DNA from: an uncultured Clostridium sp.
GTDB lineage: Bacteria > Bacillota > Clostridia > Lachnospirales > Lachnospiraceae
Direction of reading: 5' to 3'
NCBI GenBank assembly: GCA_937902905.1
Contig: CALELW010000112.1
Span: 5,348 to 69,347 of the forward strand
Length of the DNA stretch: 64,000 nucleotides
Positions 48,820-57,861 of the stretch are shown here, in pieces. Every line of letters begins with the position of its first letter. The first letter of the stretch is position 1. The translations under genes and the position numbers were made by a program. The notes beneath the pieces were generated by a model. The model saw nothing but the letters and a program-made list of their open reading frames with translations, was not told the DNA's origin and made no database searches.

Positions 48820-50672
48820 GCATTTTTATGCCCTTTTGCCGGGATTTTCTTTTTGCTGGGAGTCCCGGCAGTTTTTTTAACCGGTACATTTTCAAAAACA
48901 GCAATTGAGCGCGGTGCCAGCTCGTATTTCTTCCCATCCGCCGCCTTTTCTGGCACATTGGAGGTGTCTAACACTCGTTTCCATTCTTTATTTTCTTCAA
49001 TATCCGGGAGATAAAATACATGTGGCTCCCAGTGAAAATTAAATGCAAAATATAAGGAATTCCCGCCATAATAGCCACCGAAAAACAAAACACCAAGTTC
49101 CCTGCTATAATATGAAAACCTTGCATTCCACGGCTCTACTCCGTGACAGGATACATCCGGTGCGCCAAGCCCCTCCGAATCCATACCGGTCAGATACCGT
49201 CTGCTCTGATAGAGTGGATGTTCCTTACGAAACTCAATCAACTTCTTTACATAGGAAAATAAATCTTTATTTTTCTCTAACAGACTCCAGTCAAGCCACG
49301 TAATCGCATTATCCTGACAATATGCATTATTATTGCCTTTTTGTGTATTTCCAAATTCATCCCCCGAAAGAATTCTCGGCGATGCCATGCCAAGCATAAG
49401 CATAAGAAATGCATTTCGTTCCTGACTGGCACGTTTTTCACGTACTTCTTTTTTTCTCGAAGGTCCTTCTGCTCCACAGTTCCAACTATAGTTATATTCT
49501 GTTCCATCGAGATTTTTTTCTCCGTTTGCCTCGTTATGCTTCACATCATAAGACACCAAATCCCGCAAAGTAAATCCGTTATGCCCGGTAATCGAGTGAA
49601 CCATGGCAACTCCTTTTTTCTGCTCACGGAATTGATAATAAAAATCCTCAACCTGTCCTTCATCACTTTTTAGAAAACGCCTTGCTGTCACCAAAAAACG
49701 GTCATTCATCTCACAGAACATTTCCTGACCGGCTTCATAGCCGCATTCATCCCAGTGATAGCCAAATAATTTCAAATGCGAAAGAACCGGATCCTGTCTC
49801 AGCCATTCAATAGACACACACTCCTGATTAAATCGGAACCCATCGATATGAAAACGCAGTGCATAATACCGCATACAAGTGAGCATAAATTCAGGTGACA
49901 CATCCTTAAAATAAAAATCCATCACCACATTCATTCCCTGAGCATGAACTGCTTTAATCAGTTTTTGAAATTCTTTTACCTGTCCGCCTGCTTTTGCCGC
50001 ATAGCCGGCTTTCGGTGCAAAATAAAACGCATCCTCTGTATAGCCCCAGTAATTAACCTTTTTCAAATCCACGCCATTTTCATCGTGCATACATTCATTA
50101 AAGTCATATGCCGGCATGAGTAACAGCGTATTTACCCCTAAATCTTTGAGATACGGAATCTTTTCCTCCATGCCGGAAAATGTACCTGGATTTTTTACAT
50201 TTGACGACTTATGTTTCGTAAATCCACGGATGTGGCATTGATACAAAATCATATCACGTGCCGGAATTTTTTTCCAATTTTCTCCTGTCCAGTCAAATTC
50301 TTGAAAATCAAAACAGGCTCTCACTTTTCCCTGACGTCTGCCAAAGCGCTCTCTTCCGGTAATCATTCTGGCATAAGAATCTATAAAAGTTTCACCATCG
50401 GCTACAAAAAAATAAGGCATTCCCTGAAGCCTATCTGCCAAATTCTCCGCTTGTAAGACAACTGTAAAATAATCTTCCATCCCGCACATCTTCGCCGGAT
50501 ACATCGGAAACAGTTTCCGCTTTCCCTCTTCTATAACTGCCAACTGACATTTCTTCGCTTTCGGCCGCCAGACAGAAACCAAAACCTCATTTTCATTCTG
50601 TTTTCTGACACCGCATGAAAATTCCTGCTGCATCTCATATGGTCTTGTCTTTATCATCTCGAATAATGTCAT
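48816..50672 (-). CDS. GH13 glycogen debranching-type protein lacking catalytic residues
   Basis: A 618-aa homologue of GlgX/isoamylase-type GH13 enzymes, with an N-terminal CBM48-like domain and recognisable (beta/alpha)8 motifs. The nucleophile Asp of GFRFD is Asn282 (GFRFN), the acid Glu of the LIAEPWD motif is Tyr305 (LFGYHWD), and the stabilising Asp of AHDGF is Asn365 (GHNGF). The NH of the LNH motif is also lost and a loop after it is missing. Motifs around these (KHNEANGE, GNNNAYCQDN) are kept. Probably a non-catalytic glycan-binding or regulatory protein. No promoter defect or frameshift is seen. Confidence 0.88.
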   Translation of the reverse strand: MTLFEMIKTRPYEMQQEFSCGVRKQNENEVLVSVWRPKAKKCQLAVIEEGKRKLFPMYPAKMCGMEDYFTVVLQAENLADRLQGMPYFFVADGETFIDSYARMITGRERFGRRQGKVRACFDFQEFDWTGENWKKIPARDMILYQCHIRGFTKHKSSNVKNPGTFSGMEEKIPYLKDLGVNTLLLMPAYDFNECMHDENGVDLKKVNYWGYTEDAFYFAPKAGYAAKAGGQVKEFQKLIKAVHAQGMNVVMDFYFKDVSPEFMLTCMRYYALRFHIDGFRFNQECVSIEWLRQDPVLSHLKLFGYHWDECGYEAGQEMFCEMNDRFLVTARRFLKSDEGQVEDFYYQFREQKKGVAMVHSITGHNGFTLRDLVSYDVKHNEANGEKNLDGTEYNYSWNCGAEGPSRKKEVREKRASQERNAFLMLMLGMASPRILSGDEFGNTQKGNNNAYCQDNAITWLDWSLLEKNKDLFSYVKKLIEFRKEHPLYQSRRYLTGMDSEGLGAPDVSCHGVEPWNARFSYYSRELGVLFFGGYYGGNSLYFAFNFHWEPHVFYLPDIEENKEWKRVLDTSNVPEKAADGKKYELAPRSIAVFENVPVKKTAGTPSKKKIPAKGHKNA

Positions 50673-50729
50673 GCAATCCTTCCTCCGTAATTTCTAAAAC
50701 AATTCGTCCAATTTAAGAACTTTTCTTTT

Positions 50730-50758
50730 ATTATACCGAAAAAGAGTGGAAGTAACAA
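50730..50758 (-). promoter_or_regulatory. Promoter of the GH13-like gene
   Basis: TTGTTA, 17 bases, TATAAT on the minus strand. It overlaps a weaker rightward promoter (TGGAAG-17-TAAAAT at 50747-50775) for the next gene. Confidence 0.6.
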
Positions 50759-50821
50759 GAAAAATATGATAAAATAGAAGTCGACACAAATAATCTACAA
50801 ATTTGGGAAAGGAGATTTTTT

Positions 50822-51466
50822 ATGTTATTAGACAGAGAATACAAAGTACCTTCCAAAACGAACAGCAAAATCAATTTAAAAGTCGTTCCGGGACATTTTG
50901 CAACGACATCTTCACACATTAATTTTTATATGGATATGACCACCTTAAAAGTTCGCCAAAAGGAAGCTTATGAAGTAGCAAGAGAAATGGCAAAAGAATA
51001 CCAGTACAGCAAACCGATTGACACCATCGTATGTATGGACGGCTGTGAAATCATCGGTGCCTGCTTAGCAGAAGAACTGAACAAAAACGGTATTATGTCA
51101 TTAAACCAGCATGACAGTCTGTATGTCATTACACCGGAGTTTGACGGAAACGGACAGATGATTTTCCGCGACAACTTACAGCCGATGGTAAGAGGAAAGA
51201 ACATCCTTCTTCTTTTGGCATCCGCAACAACCGGACGTACCATTGCCAGAAGTCTGGAGTGTATTCAATACTACGGCGGTATCATTCAGGGCATTTCAGC
51301 AATCTTCAGTGCGGCAAAAGAAATTTACGGTGAGCCTGTCCACTGCATCTTCTCAACAGAGGATTTGCCGGACTATAACACCTTTACGCCAAGTGAATGT
51401 CCACACTGCAAAAACAAAGAAAAAATTGATGCGATTGTAAACGGATTCGGATATTCCGAACTGTAA
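50822..51466 (+). CDS. Phosphoribosyltransferase-like protein with C-terminal zinc motif
   Basis: A 214-aa protein of the type I phosphoribosyltransferase fold, resembling orotate phosphoribosyltransferase. The PRPP-binding strand and loop appear as ILLLLASATTGRTIA, where the usual acidic pair before the TTG loop is Ala-Ser. A CPHCKNKEK motif near the C-terminus adds a Cys pair. The altered PRPP motif makes its activity uncertain. It ends in a strong terminator. Confidence 0.7.
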   Translation: MLLDREYKVPSKTNSKINLKVVPGHFATTSSHINFYMDMTTLKVRQKEAYEVAREMAKEYQYSKPIDTIVCMDGCEIIGACLAEELNKNGIMSLNQHDSLYVITPEFDGNGQMIFRDNLQPMVRGKNILLLLASATTGRTIARSLECIQYYGGIIQGISAIFSAAKEIYGEPVHCIFSTEDLPDYNTFTPSECPHCKNKEKIDAIVNGFGYSEL

Positions 51467-51480
51467 ATCGTACATATTTA

Positions 51481-51530
51481 AAACGGTAAATCACTGAAAA
51501 TATGCTTTCTAAGTGATTTACCGTTTTTTT
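51481..51530. terminator. Bidirectional terminator
   Basis: A perfect 15-bp stem, AAACGGTAAATCACT with AGTGATTTACCGTTT, followed by TTTT. It serves the PRTase-like gene and, in reverse, pepD. Confidence 0.85.
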
Positions 51531-51531
51531 A

Positions 51532-52983
51532 TTATTTCAACTGTTTCAATATTTCAAGTAAATATTCCCACGTTCGTTTCACGCTTTCCACATCCATACT
51601 CTCTTTCGGCGTGTGGATATCTTTCATATCCGGTCCAAACGAGACACAGTCAAGTCCCGGTATTTTCCCGGCAAAAATACCACATTCCACACCTGCATGA
51701 AGTGCCTCCACAATAGGTTTTCTGCCATATTGCTCTTCAAATATCCGGCACATCAAATCACGCAGCGGTGAATTTTCCAGATACTCCCATGCCGGATAAT
51801 CTCCATTTGTGGTAACCGTGCCGCCTAATGTTTTTGTCAGACAAGCAATCTGGTCAAGCAGCACCCGCTTTTCCGACTCCACACTGCTTCGCACCGAGAA
51901 CGACAGTGAAACATGGTCTTTCTCCGTCTTCATAATTCCTAAATTTAACGAAGTCTGGACAAGTCCTTTCATTTGAAAACTCATCTTCTGAATTCCTCCC
52001 GGCAGACAAAGAAGGGCGGTAATCACCCTATCCGCGGAATCTTTCGTCATTGTCAATTCTTTTTCTACAGCTGTAGTTTTCTTTGCCTCCACCAAAATCA
52101 ATGGGTCTGTTTCCAAAAACTCATGTTTTATTTCAGCGGAAATCTCCGCAATCTTTGTATTGATTTCAGACTGCCATTTTTTCGGACATACAATGACTGC
52201 TTCTGCCTGTCTCGGAATGGCATTATCTTTCAAACCACCATTTAAGGAGCACAGAGAAAATGGAATTTCTTTATGCAGTTCATAGAGAACCCTTCCCAAT
52301 ATCTGGCAAGCATTGGCGCGCCCCTTATCAATTTCGACACCGGAATGTCCTCCCATTAAACCACTGACCGAAATAACGTATTTTATACCATCGCCCGTCT
52401 CAAAGGAAAGTGGAAGTTCCACCTGCGCCGTCACACCGCCGGCACAGCTGACTAACAAATGCCCCTCATCTTCGGAATCCAGATTCAGCATCGTTTTTGC
52501 ATAAAGAGGCGAGGCATCCAAAGCCGTGGCACCTAACATTCCGATTTCCTCATCTACCGTAAACACAACCTCTAACGGTGGATGAGGATACTCATCCGTC
52601 TCCAATAAAGCAAGGGCATACGCAACGGCAATACCGTCATCTCCGCCAAGCGTCGTTTTTTCTGCTGTCACAATCCCGTCTTTCACTTGCAGACAAAGTC
52701 CATCCGTCTCAAAATCAATGTCACAGCCCTCTTCTTTTTCGCAGACCATATCCAAATGCCCCTGCAGCATAACCGGAGCCGAATTCTCATATCCTTTTGT
52801 GCCATCTTTCCATATTATCACATTGTTATATTCATCCTGCAAATAAGTAAGTTGATGTTCTTTTGCAAAAGAAACACAATAATCACTGATTTTTTTCGTA
52901 TTTCCTGAACCGTGCGGTATTCCACAGATTTCTTCAAAATAATACATCACACGTGCCGGTTCTAATGCTTGCAAAACACTCAT
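51532..52983 (-). CDS. pepD: Aminoacyl-histidine dipeptidase (M20)
   Basis: A 483-aa zinc dipeptidase that hydrolyses Xaa-His and other dipeptides. The start MSVLQAL follows AGGAGGAATTGGCA. Metal ligands are seen in QGHLDMV, TLGGDDGIAVA, TVDEEIGMLGA and the later LNLDSEDEG and LHAGVECG motifs. The lid domain begins near VSGLMGGHSGVEI. Its own consensus promoter lies upstream. Confidence 0.93.
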   Translation of the reverse strand: MSVLQALEPARVMYYFEEICGIPHGSGNTKKISDYCVSFAKEHQLTYLQDEYNNVIIWKDGTKGYENSAPVMLQGHLDMVCEKEEGCDIDFETDGLCLQVKDGIVTAEKTTLGGDDGIAVAYALALLETDEYPHPPLEVVFTVDEEIGMLGATALDASPLYAKTMLNLDSEDEGHLLVSCAGGVTAQVELPLSFETGDGIKYVISVSGLMGGHSGVEIDKGRANACQILGRVLYELHKEIPFSLCSLNGGLKDNAIPRQAEAVIVCPKKWQSEINTKIAEISAEIKHEFLETDPLILVEAKKTTAVEKELTMTKDSADRVITALLCLPGGIQKMSFQMKGLVQTSLNLGIMKTEKDHVSLSFSVRSSVESEKRVLLDQIACLTKTLGGTVTTNGDYPAWEYLENSPLRDLMCRIFEEQYGRKPIVEALHAGVECGIFAGKIPGLDCVSFGPDMKDIHTPKESMDVESVKRTWEYLLEILKQLK

Positions 52984-53023
52984 TGCCAATTCCTCCTATC
53001 TCTGTGTAAACTTTTTCACTTCT

Positions 53024-53052
53024 ATTGTATGAATCCACATTCTCTGTGTCAA
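53024..53052 (-). promoter_or_regulatory. Promoter of pepD
   Basis: TTGACA, 17 bases, TACAAT on the minus strand. Confidence 0.75.
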
Positions 53053-53062
53053 GCAATTGTAA

Positions 53063-53090
53063 TTTACCCAAAAAGGTGCTAAACTATGTT
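53063..53090 (+). promoter_or_regulatory. Promoter of tyrA
   Basis: TTTACC, 16 bases, TATGTT, about 35 bases before the chosen tyrA start. Confidence 0.45.
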
Positions 53091-53124
53091 TATTAACTTT
53101 GCAAAGAATGGAGATTATTATGCT

Positions 53125-54228
53125 ATGAAACATTTAGAACTTGGCTTTGTCGGATTTGGACTCATTGGCGGTTCCATCGCAAGAGCACTTAAAAAACAAA
53201 ATGAGGATGTGTCCATACACGTCTATTCCAGAAGAAAAAATCCGGCACTTGATGAGGGCATGGCGGAAGGAATCATTGATTCTATCTGGTATGAAATCGA
53301 TGAGCGTTTTTCCACCTGCGACATTATTTTTCTCTGTGCGCCGGTTCTAAAAAACACAGACTATCTGCCCGTTTTAAAGCCGCTGTTGAAGCCTGGCTGC
53401 ATCCTTACCGATGTCGGAAGCGTAAAGGGAAATATCTGTAAAAAAGCAGCCGAACTTGGACTTGGCCGTCAGTTTATCGGCGGACACCCAATGGCTGGTT
53501 CCGAAAAAACGGGGTATGAAAATTCCACCGATATTTTGTTGGAAAATGCATACTATTTATTGACACCATTTGAGGAGACACCGATAGAAAACTTGTCTCT
53601 GTTAAAAGAACTGGTAGCAAAAACCGGTGCAAACTGTGTCGTTTTATCACCATCGGAACATGATAAAATTACTGCTGCCATCAGCCATGTGCCGCACATT
53701 ATCGCCGTTTCCCTGGTTAATATGGTTCGCACAAGTGACAACGAGGAGCAGAATATGAAGGCGTTTGCCGCCGGCGGCTTCAAAGATATTACAAGAATTG
53801 CCTCGTCCTCTCCACAAATGTGGCAGGATATTTGCTTAGCAAACAGCGAAAGCATTGATTATTTTCTCTCTCATTTTGAAAAGCAGATTGAAGATTTCCG
53901 CCACATGATAGCAGAAAAAGACGGAGCTTCCATTCAGGATGAATTTCACACGGCAGGAGACTACAGGGATTCCATACCGGCAAAGAAAAGCAGTGTAATT
54001 GCCCGTTCGTATGATTTATTCATAAACATCGATGACCGCGCCGGTGCCATTGCCACAATCGCCACGATTCTGTCAGTGAACGGCATCAGCATCAAAAATA
54101 TCGGCATCATTCATAACCGTGAATATGTAGATGGTGTTATGAAACTGGAACTTTACAAAGAAGAAGACGAGAAAAAAGCAAGAGAGCTTTTAATCCAGAA
54201 TCGATATGACATTGTGGATAGGGATTAA
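53125..54228 (+). CDS. tyrA: Prephenate dehydrogenase with ACT domain
   Basis: A 367-aa enzyme of tyrosine synthesis that oxidises prephenate to 4-hydroxyphenylpyruvate. The start MKHLELG follows GGAGATTATT. The NAD-binding loop is VGFGLIGGSIARAL, followed by LTDVGSVKG and GGHPMAGSEKTG. A C-terminal ACT domain (about residues 295-365, FINIDDRAGAIATIATILSV) suggests feedback control by an amino acid. Confidence 0.93.
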   Translation: MKHLELGFVGFGLIGGSIARALKKQNEDVSIHVYSRRKNPALDEGMAEGIIDSIWYEIDERFSTCDIIFLCAPVLKNTDYLPVLKPLLKPGCILTDVGSVKGNICKKAAELGLGRQFIGGHPMAGSEKTGYENSTDILLENAYYLLTPFEETPIENLSLLKELVAKTGANCVVLSPSEHDKITAAISHVPHIIAVSLVNMVRTSDNEEQNMKAFAAGGFKDITRIASSSPQMWQDICLANSESIDYFLSHFEKQIEDFRHMIAEKDGASIQDEFHTAGDYRDSIPAKKSSVIARSYDLFINIDDRAGAIATIATILSVNGISIKNIGIIHNREYVDGVMKLELYKEEDEKKARELLIQNRYDIVDRD

Positions 54229-54231
54229 CAC

Positions 54232-55125
54232 CTATCCACAAAAATAAGTAATTGCCTGCGGATGATTTTGAATCACCGCTTTTTTATGTTTTCCACCATT
54301 TTCCCCATCCAGCGTATACGCTAGTGCTTCCTTACAGCTGATTTCCACATGGGAACTGTGTATCACTTTCACCTGCGAATTTGCTTTTCCATGCAGCAAA
54401 AATGCCATCACCTGATTTAATTCAATCGGATTTTTCGGTGTTTTCACAAAAATACCATCAAGCAGTCCATCTTTTAAACTGACACTATTTTTCTTGTATA
54501 ATTTTAATCCTGCTACCGATTTTGCATTTGTCACCATACCAAGAATACAATCCTGCTCCCAAGTTTCCAAATCCGTCTGCACCTTTATATGATAACTTTT
54601 GGTCTTTCCCAATTTTACCGCACCATCTAAAATATAGGCGGTCTTTCCAAACAAGTTTTTCGTAGCCTGCGGTGTTTCGTAAGAGACCGAGGTAAAAGCT
54701 CCAAATGCCGCCACATAGGAAAAGAAATTGCCGTTCATGTCACCGACATCATAAGCGCCTTTTTTGTCTCCCACCGCAATCTGCGCACAGGGAATCACTC
54801 GTTTTGGCAGCCGGATACTATTTGCAAAATCATTCACTGTTCCTGTTGGAATATAACCGCAGGCCGGACGCATATCGGGTGGCAGAGCCATCAAACCATG
54901 AATCACCTCATGCAGTGTACCATCGCCGCCGCTGCATATCACACGGTCACAGCCAATTCCCTTTTGTATAATAAATTCGGCTGCATCACCCGCTTTCTGT
55001 GTTGCCGCAATCGAAACGTCCCACTGTCTTTTCATCATCAAATCTATGATATCGGCAAGTTTGTTCCGCAAAGTCCCCTTTCCGGCGCGCGGATTATAAA
55101 CGAATAATACCTTTTCTTTTTCCAT
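54232..55125 (-). CDS. YegS/DagK-family lipid kinase
   Basis: A 297-aa diacylglycerol kinase-type protein. The phosphate-binding N-terminus is VYNPRAGKG and the GGDGT catalytic motif is ICSGGDGTLHEVIHGL, with CGYIPTGTVNDFANS after it. It lies 12 bases after queA and is probably in the same operon. The lipid substrate is not certain. Confidence 0.88.
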   Translation of the reverse strand: MEKEKVLFVYNPRAGKGTLRNKLADIIDLMMKRQWDVSIAATQKAGDAAEFIIQKGIGCDRVICSGGDGTLHEVIHGLMALPPDMRPACGYIPTGTVNDFANSIRLPKRVIPCAQIAVGDKKGAYDVGDMNGNFFSYVAAFGAFTSVSYETPQATKNLFGKTAYILDGAVKLGKTKSYHIKVQTDLETWEQDCILGMVTNAKSVAGLKLYKKNSVSLKDGLLDGIFVKTPKNPIELNQVMAFLLHGKANSQVKVIHSSHVEISCKEALAYTLDGENGGKHKKAVIQNHPQAITYFCG

Positions 55126-55137
55126 AAAAATCCCTCA

Positions 55138-56178
55138 CTAATCGTCTAATATAATCATTGCATCTCCAAACGAGAAGAATCGGTATTTCTCCTGCACCGC
55201 CTCTTCATACACACGCATAACCTGCTCTTTTCCGGCAAGTGCAGAAACAAGCATTAAAAGAGTAGATTCCGGCAAATGAAAATTCGTAATCAGCACATCC
55301 ATCATTTTGAAAGAATAGCCCGGATAAATGAAAATATCGGTATCGCCCTGTCCCGGCTTAAGCACACCATTTTCATCGGCAGCCGATTCAATCGTCCGGC
55401 AGCTTGTCGTTCCCACGCAGACAATCCGTCCACCGGCCTGTTTTGCCTTGTTGATTTTATCTGCCTCTTCTTTTGTTACCTGATAAAATTCAGTATGCAT
55501 ATGGTGCTTCGACACATCATCGACTTTTACCGGTCTGAATGTACCAAGCCCGACATGCAGCGTAACATTTGCCACAAGCACTCCTTTTTCCTCTAATTTT
55601 TGAAAAAGTTCCTCCGTAAAATGAAGCCCTGCCGTTGGGGCTGCTGCCGACCCTTCGTATTTTGCATAAACGGTCTGATAACGGTTCTTATCTTTCAATG
55701 TATGCGTAATATACGGCGGAAGTGGCATCTGTCCAAGTTGATCTAAAATCTCCTCAAAAATCCCCTCATATTGAAACTGAATCAAACGGTTTCCATCCTC
55801 TTTAACATCAATAATTTCTCCCGTCAAAATTCCATCTCCAAAAGAAATCACGGCTCCTTTACGCGCTTTTTTCCCCGGTTTTACAAGAGTTTCCCAAACA
55901 TCATTCTCCATGCGTTTGAGAAGCAGAAGTTCAATTGTTGCCCCGGTATCCACTCTGGTTCCGTATAATCTTGCCGGAATTACTTTCGTATTATTCCGCA
56001 CCAAACAGTCTCCCGGCTTCAAATACTCTACAATATCCGTAAACACTCTATGCTCCACGCGTCCGGATTTCCGATGCAGCACTAAAAGTCTTGATGAACT
56101 TCTGTCCTCAAGCGGATCCTGCGCAATCAATTCTTTTGGTAAATCATAATAAAAATCACTTGTTTTCAACCGTCTCAT
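55138..56178 (-). CDS. queA: S-adenosylmethionine:tRNA ribosyltransferase-isomerase
   Basis: A 346-aa enzyme that makes epoxyqueuosine in tRNA. The N-terminus [18 protein letters not shown] and the motifs [12 protein letters not shown] and VGLGTFRPV are diagnostic. The ATG at 56178 is next to GAGAGG; a TTG three codons later has better spacing and may be the real start. It is first of a two-gene unit with the lipid kinase. Confidence 0.95.
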   Translation of the reverse strand: MRRLKTSDFYYDLPKELIAQDPLEDRSSSRLLVLHRKSGRVEHRVFTDIVEYLKPGDCLVRNNTKVIPARLYGTRVDTGATIELLLLKRMENDVWETLVKPGKKARKGAVISFGDGILTGEIIDVKEDGNRLIQFQYEGIFEEILDQLGQMPLPPYITHTLKDKNRYQTVYAKYEGSAAAPTAGLHFTEELFQKLEEKGVLVANVTLHVGLGTFRPVKVDDVSKHHMHTEFYQVTKEEADKINKAKQAGGRIVCVGTTSCRTIESAADENGVLKPGQGDTDIFIYPGYSFKMMDVLITNFHLPESTLLMLVSALAGKEQVMRVYEEAVQEKYRFFSFGDAMIILDD

Positions 56179-56201
56179 CCTCTCTGTTTTTCTGTTCCCC
56201 T

Positions 56202-56230
56202 ATTGTAGCACATGCGATGACGGTTTTCAA
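56202..56230 (-). promoter_or_regulatory. Promoter of queA
   Basis: TTGAAA, 17 bases, TACAAT on the minus strand, about 25 bases before the start. Confidence 0.7.
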
Positions 56231-56277
56231 TTCTCGAATTTTACATAAAATTTACGTAAAAATCAGATAAATACGTC

Positions 56278-56306
56278 TTTCCATTTTTGCAAATTCATTG
56301 TAAAAT
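56278..56306 (+). promoter_or_regulatory. Weak promoter of ppx-ppk
   Basis: TTTCCA, 17 bases, TAAAAT, about 35 bases before the ppx start. Confidence 0.35.
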
Positions 56307-56342
56307 AGAAACAAAGAAATTGGTTTCAGAATGGAGGTATTT

Positions 56343-57857
56343 ATGGCTTCTACAACTTATGCGGCAATTCATGTCGGATCAAATGAATTATGTATGAAAA
56401 TATATGAAATGTCCCGTCAGAATGGAATTCGTCAGCTCACTTATGTACGTCACCCGCTCAGTCTTGGTGCGGAATCGTACACCGAAGGAGTCATTTCCTA
56501 TCAGACACTTACAGAAATCTGTAACACACTAAACGATTTCAAACGGATTATGACAGAATTTCATACTGACAGCTGGGACGTCTGTGCCACCAGTGCAATG
56601 CGCGAGGCAAAAAATGTTTTAGTTGTCACCGACCAGATAAAAATCCAGACCGGATTCAAAGTAAAACTTTTCAGTAACAGCGAAGCAAGATTCCTTTACT
56701 TCAAAGGAATGGTTCACAATGAAAAACAATTTGAACCACTCAGTGAAGAAGGATGTCTGGTTCTCGATATTGGTGCCGGCAGTGTCCAGCTCTCTCTTTT
56801 TCAGAACGGGCATCTGCAGCTGACACAAAACCTTTTACTTGGTTCTTCGCGTATTCAGGAACTGCTCTATGCAATGCAGGATGAAGCCTATGACTACGAT
56901 GCGTTGATTGATGAATACATCGAAAAAGATTTGGCTTTATTTAAACGACTGAATTTAGATAAAAAAGAGATTCACTGCATTTTGGCAGCTGGTGAAATGA
57001 TTCCGGAAACCTACTACCACATGAAAGAAGCAAAAAAAGACTTTGAGGGCTTTTTGCCGGATAAAATATTTACCAAAAAGAAAATGCTAAAATTAATGGG
57101 AAATATCCATGCACAGTCACTTCTTCCTACTTTGCTTTTGATACGCAAAATTACACAACTTACGGATTGCCAGAATGTCCTTCTCTCTCCGATTAATCTT
57201 TGTGATGGATTGGCTGCTGATTATGCAGAGAGAAAACTCCGCCTTTCCTGCGGGCATGATTTTACAGAGGATATTCTCAGTGCTTCAAGAAATGTGGCGC
57301 AGAAATACGAAGTTGACTTAAACCACATCGATACCGTGCAGACTCTGGCACTCCAGATTTTTGACCGAATCAAAAAAATACACGGTCTTGGGAAACGTGA
57401 GCGTCTGCTTTTACAACTCGGCGTCATTCTTCACGGCTGTGGTGCCTATATCAATGCACTGCACGCAAGAGAATGTTCCTATCACATTCTTTTGTCAACG
57501 GAGATTATCGGAATCTCTCACAAAGAACGTCTCATCGTTGCCAATATGATTCGCTACAACGATGAATCTTTTCCTTCCTTTGAGGAATTGGACGGTGATT
57601 TTTCAAGAGAAGAATATATTACAATCGTAAAATTGAATGCGATTTTAAAAATTGCTAATGTATTAGACAAAAGCAATCGTCAGAAAATTAAAAATGTCGG
57701 TGTATCCGAGCGAAATGGAATACTGACAATCACGGCGGACACCATGGCGGATATCACCTTGGAAAAAGGCCTCTTCTTACATAAAGCAGATGTCTTTGAG
57801 GAGGTCTTTGGTATCCGGCCGGTACTAAAACAAAAACGAACAGGAAAGCGAGGATGA
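56343..57857 (+). CDS. ppx: Ppx/GppA-family exopolyphosphatase
   Basis: A 504-aa protein of the Ppx/GppA phosphatase family with an HD-type C-terminal domain. The start MASTTYA follows GGAGGTATTT. The ASKHA-fold motifs are AIHVGSNELCMKIY (phosphate 1) and LVLDIGAGSVQLSLF (phosphate 2); in the first, the usual DxGS Asp is His (HVGSN), which may alter catalysis. It lies 4 bases before ppk, so both act on polyphosphate. Confidence 0.87.
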   Translation: MASTTYAAIHVGSNELCMKIYEMSRQNGIRQLTYVRHPLSLGAESYTEGVISYQTLTEICNTLNDFKRIMTEFHTDSWDVCATSAMREAKNVLVVTDQIKIQTGFKVKLFSNSEARFLYFKGMVHNEKQFEPLSEEGCLVLDIGAGSVQLSLFQNGHLQLTQNLLLGSSRIQELLYAMQDEAYDYDALIDEYIEKDLALFKRLNLDKKEIHCILAAGEMIPETYYHMKEAKKDFEGFLPDKIFTKKKMLKLMGNIHAQSLLPTLLLIRKITQLTDCQNVLLSPINLCDGLAADYAERKLRLSCGHDFTEDILSASRNVAQKYEVDLNHIDTVQTLALQIFDRIKKIHGLGKRERLLLQLGVILHGCGAYINALHARECSYHILLSTEIIGISHKERLIVANMIRYNDESFPSFEELDGDFSREEYITIVKLNAILKIANVLDKSNRQKIKNVGVSERNGILTITADTMADITLEKGLFLHKADVFEEVFGIRPVLKQKRTGKRG

Positions 57858-57861
57858 TGAT

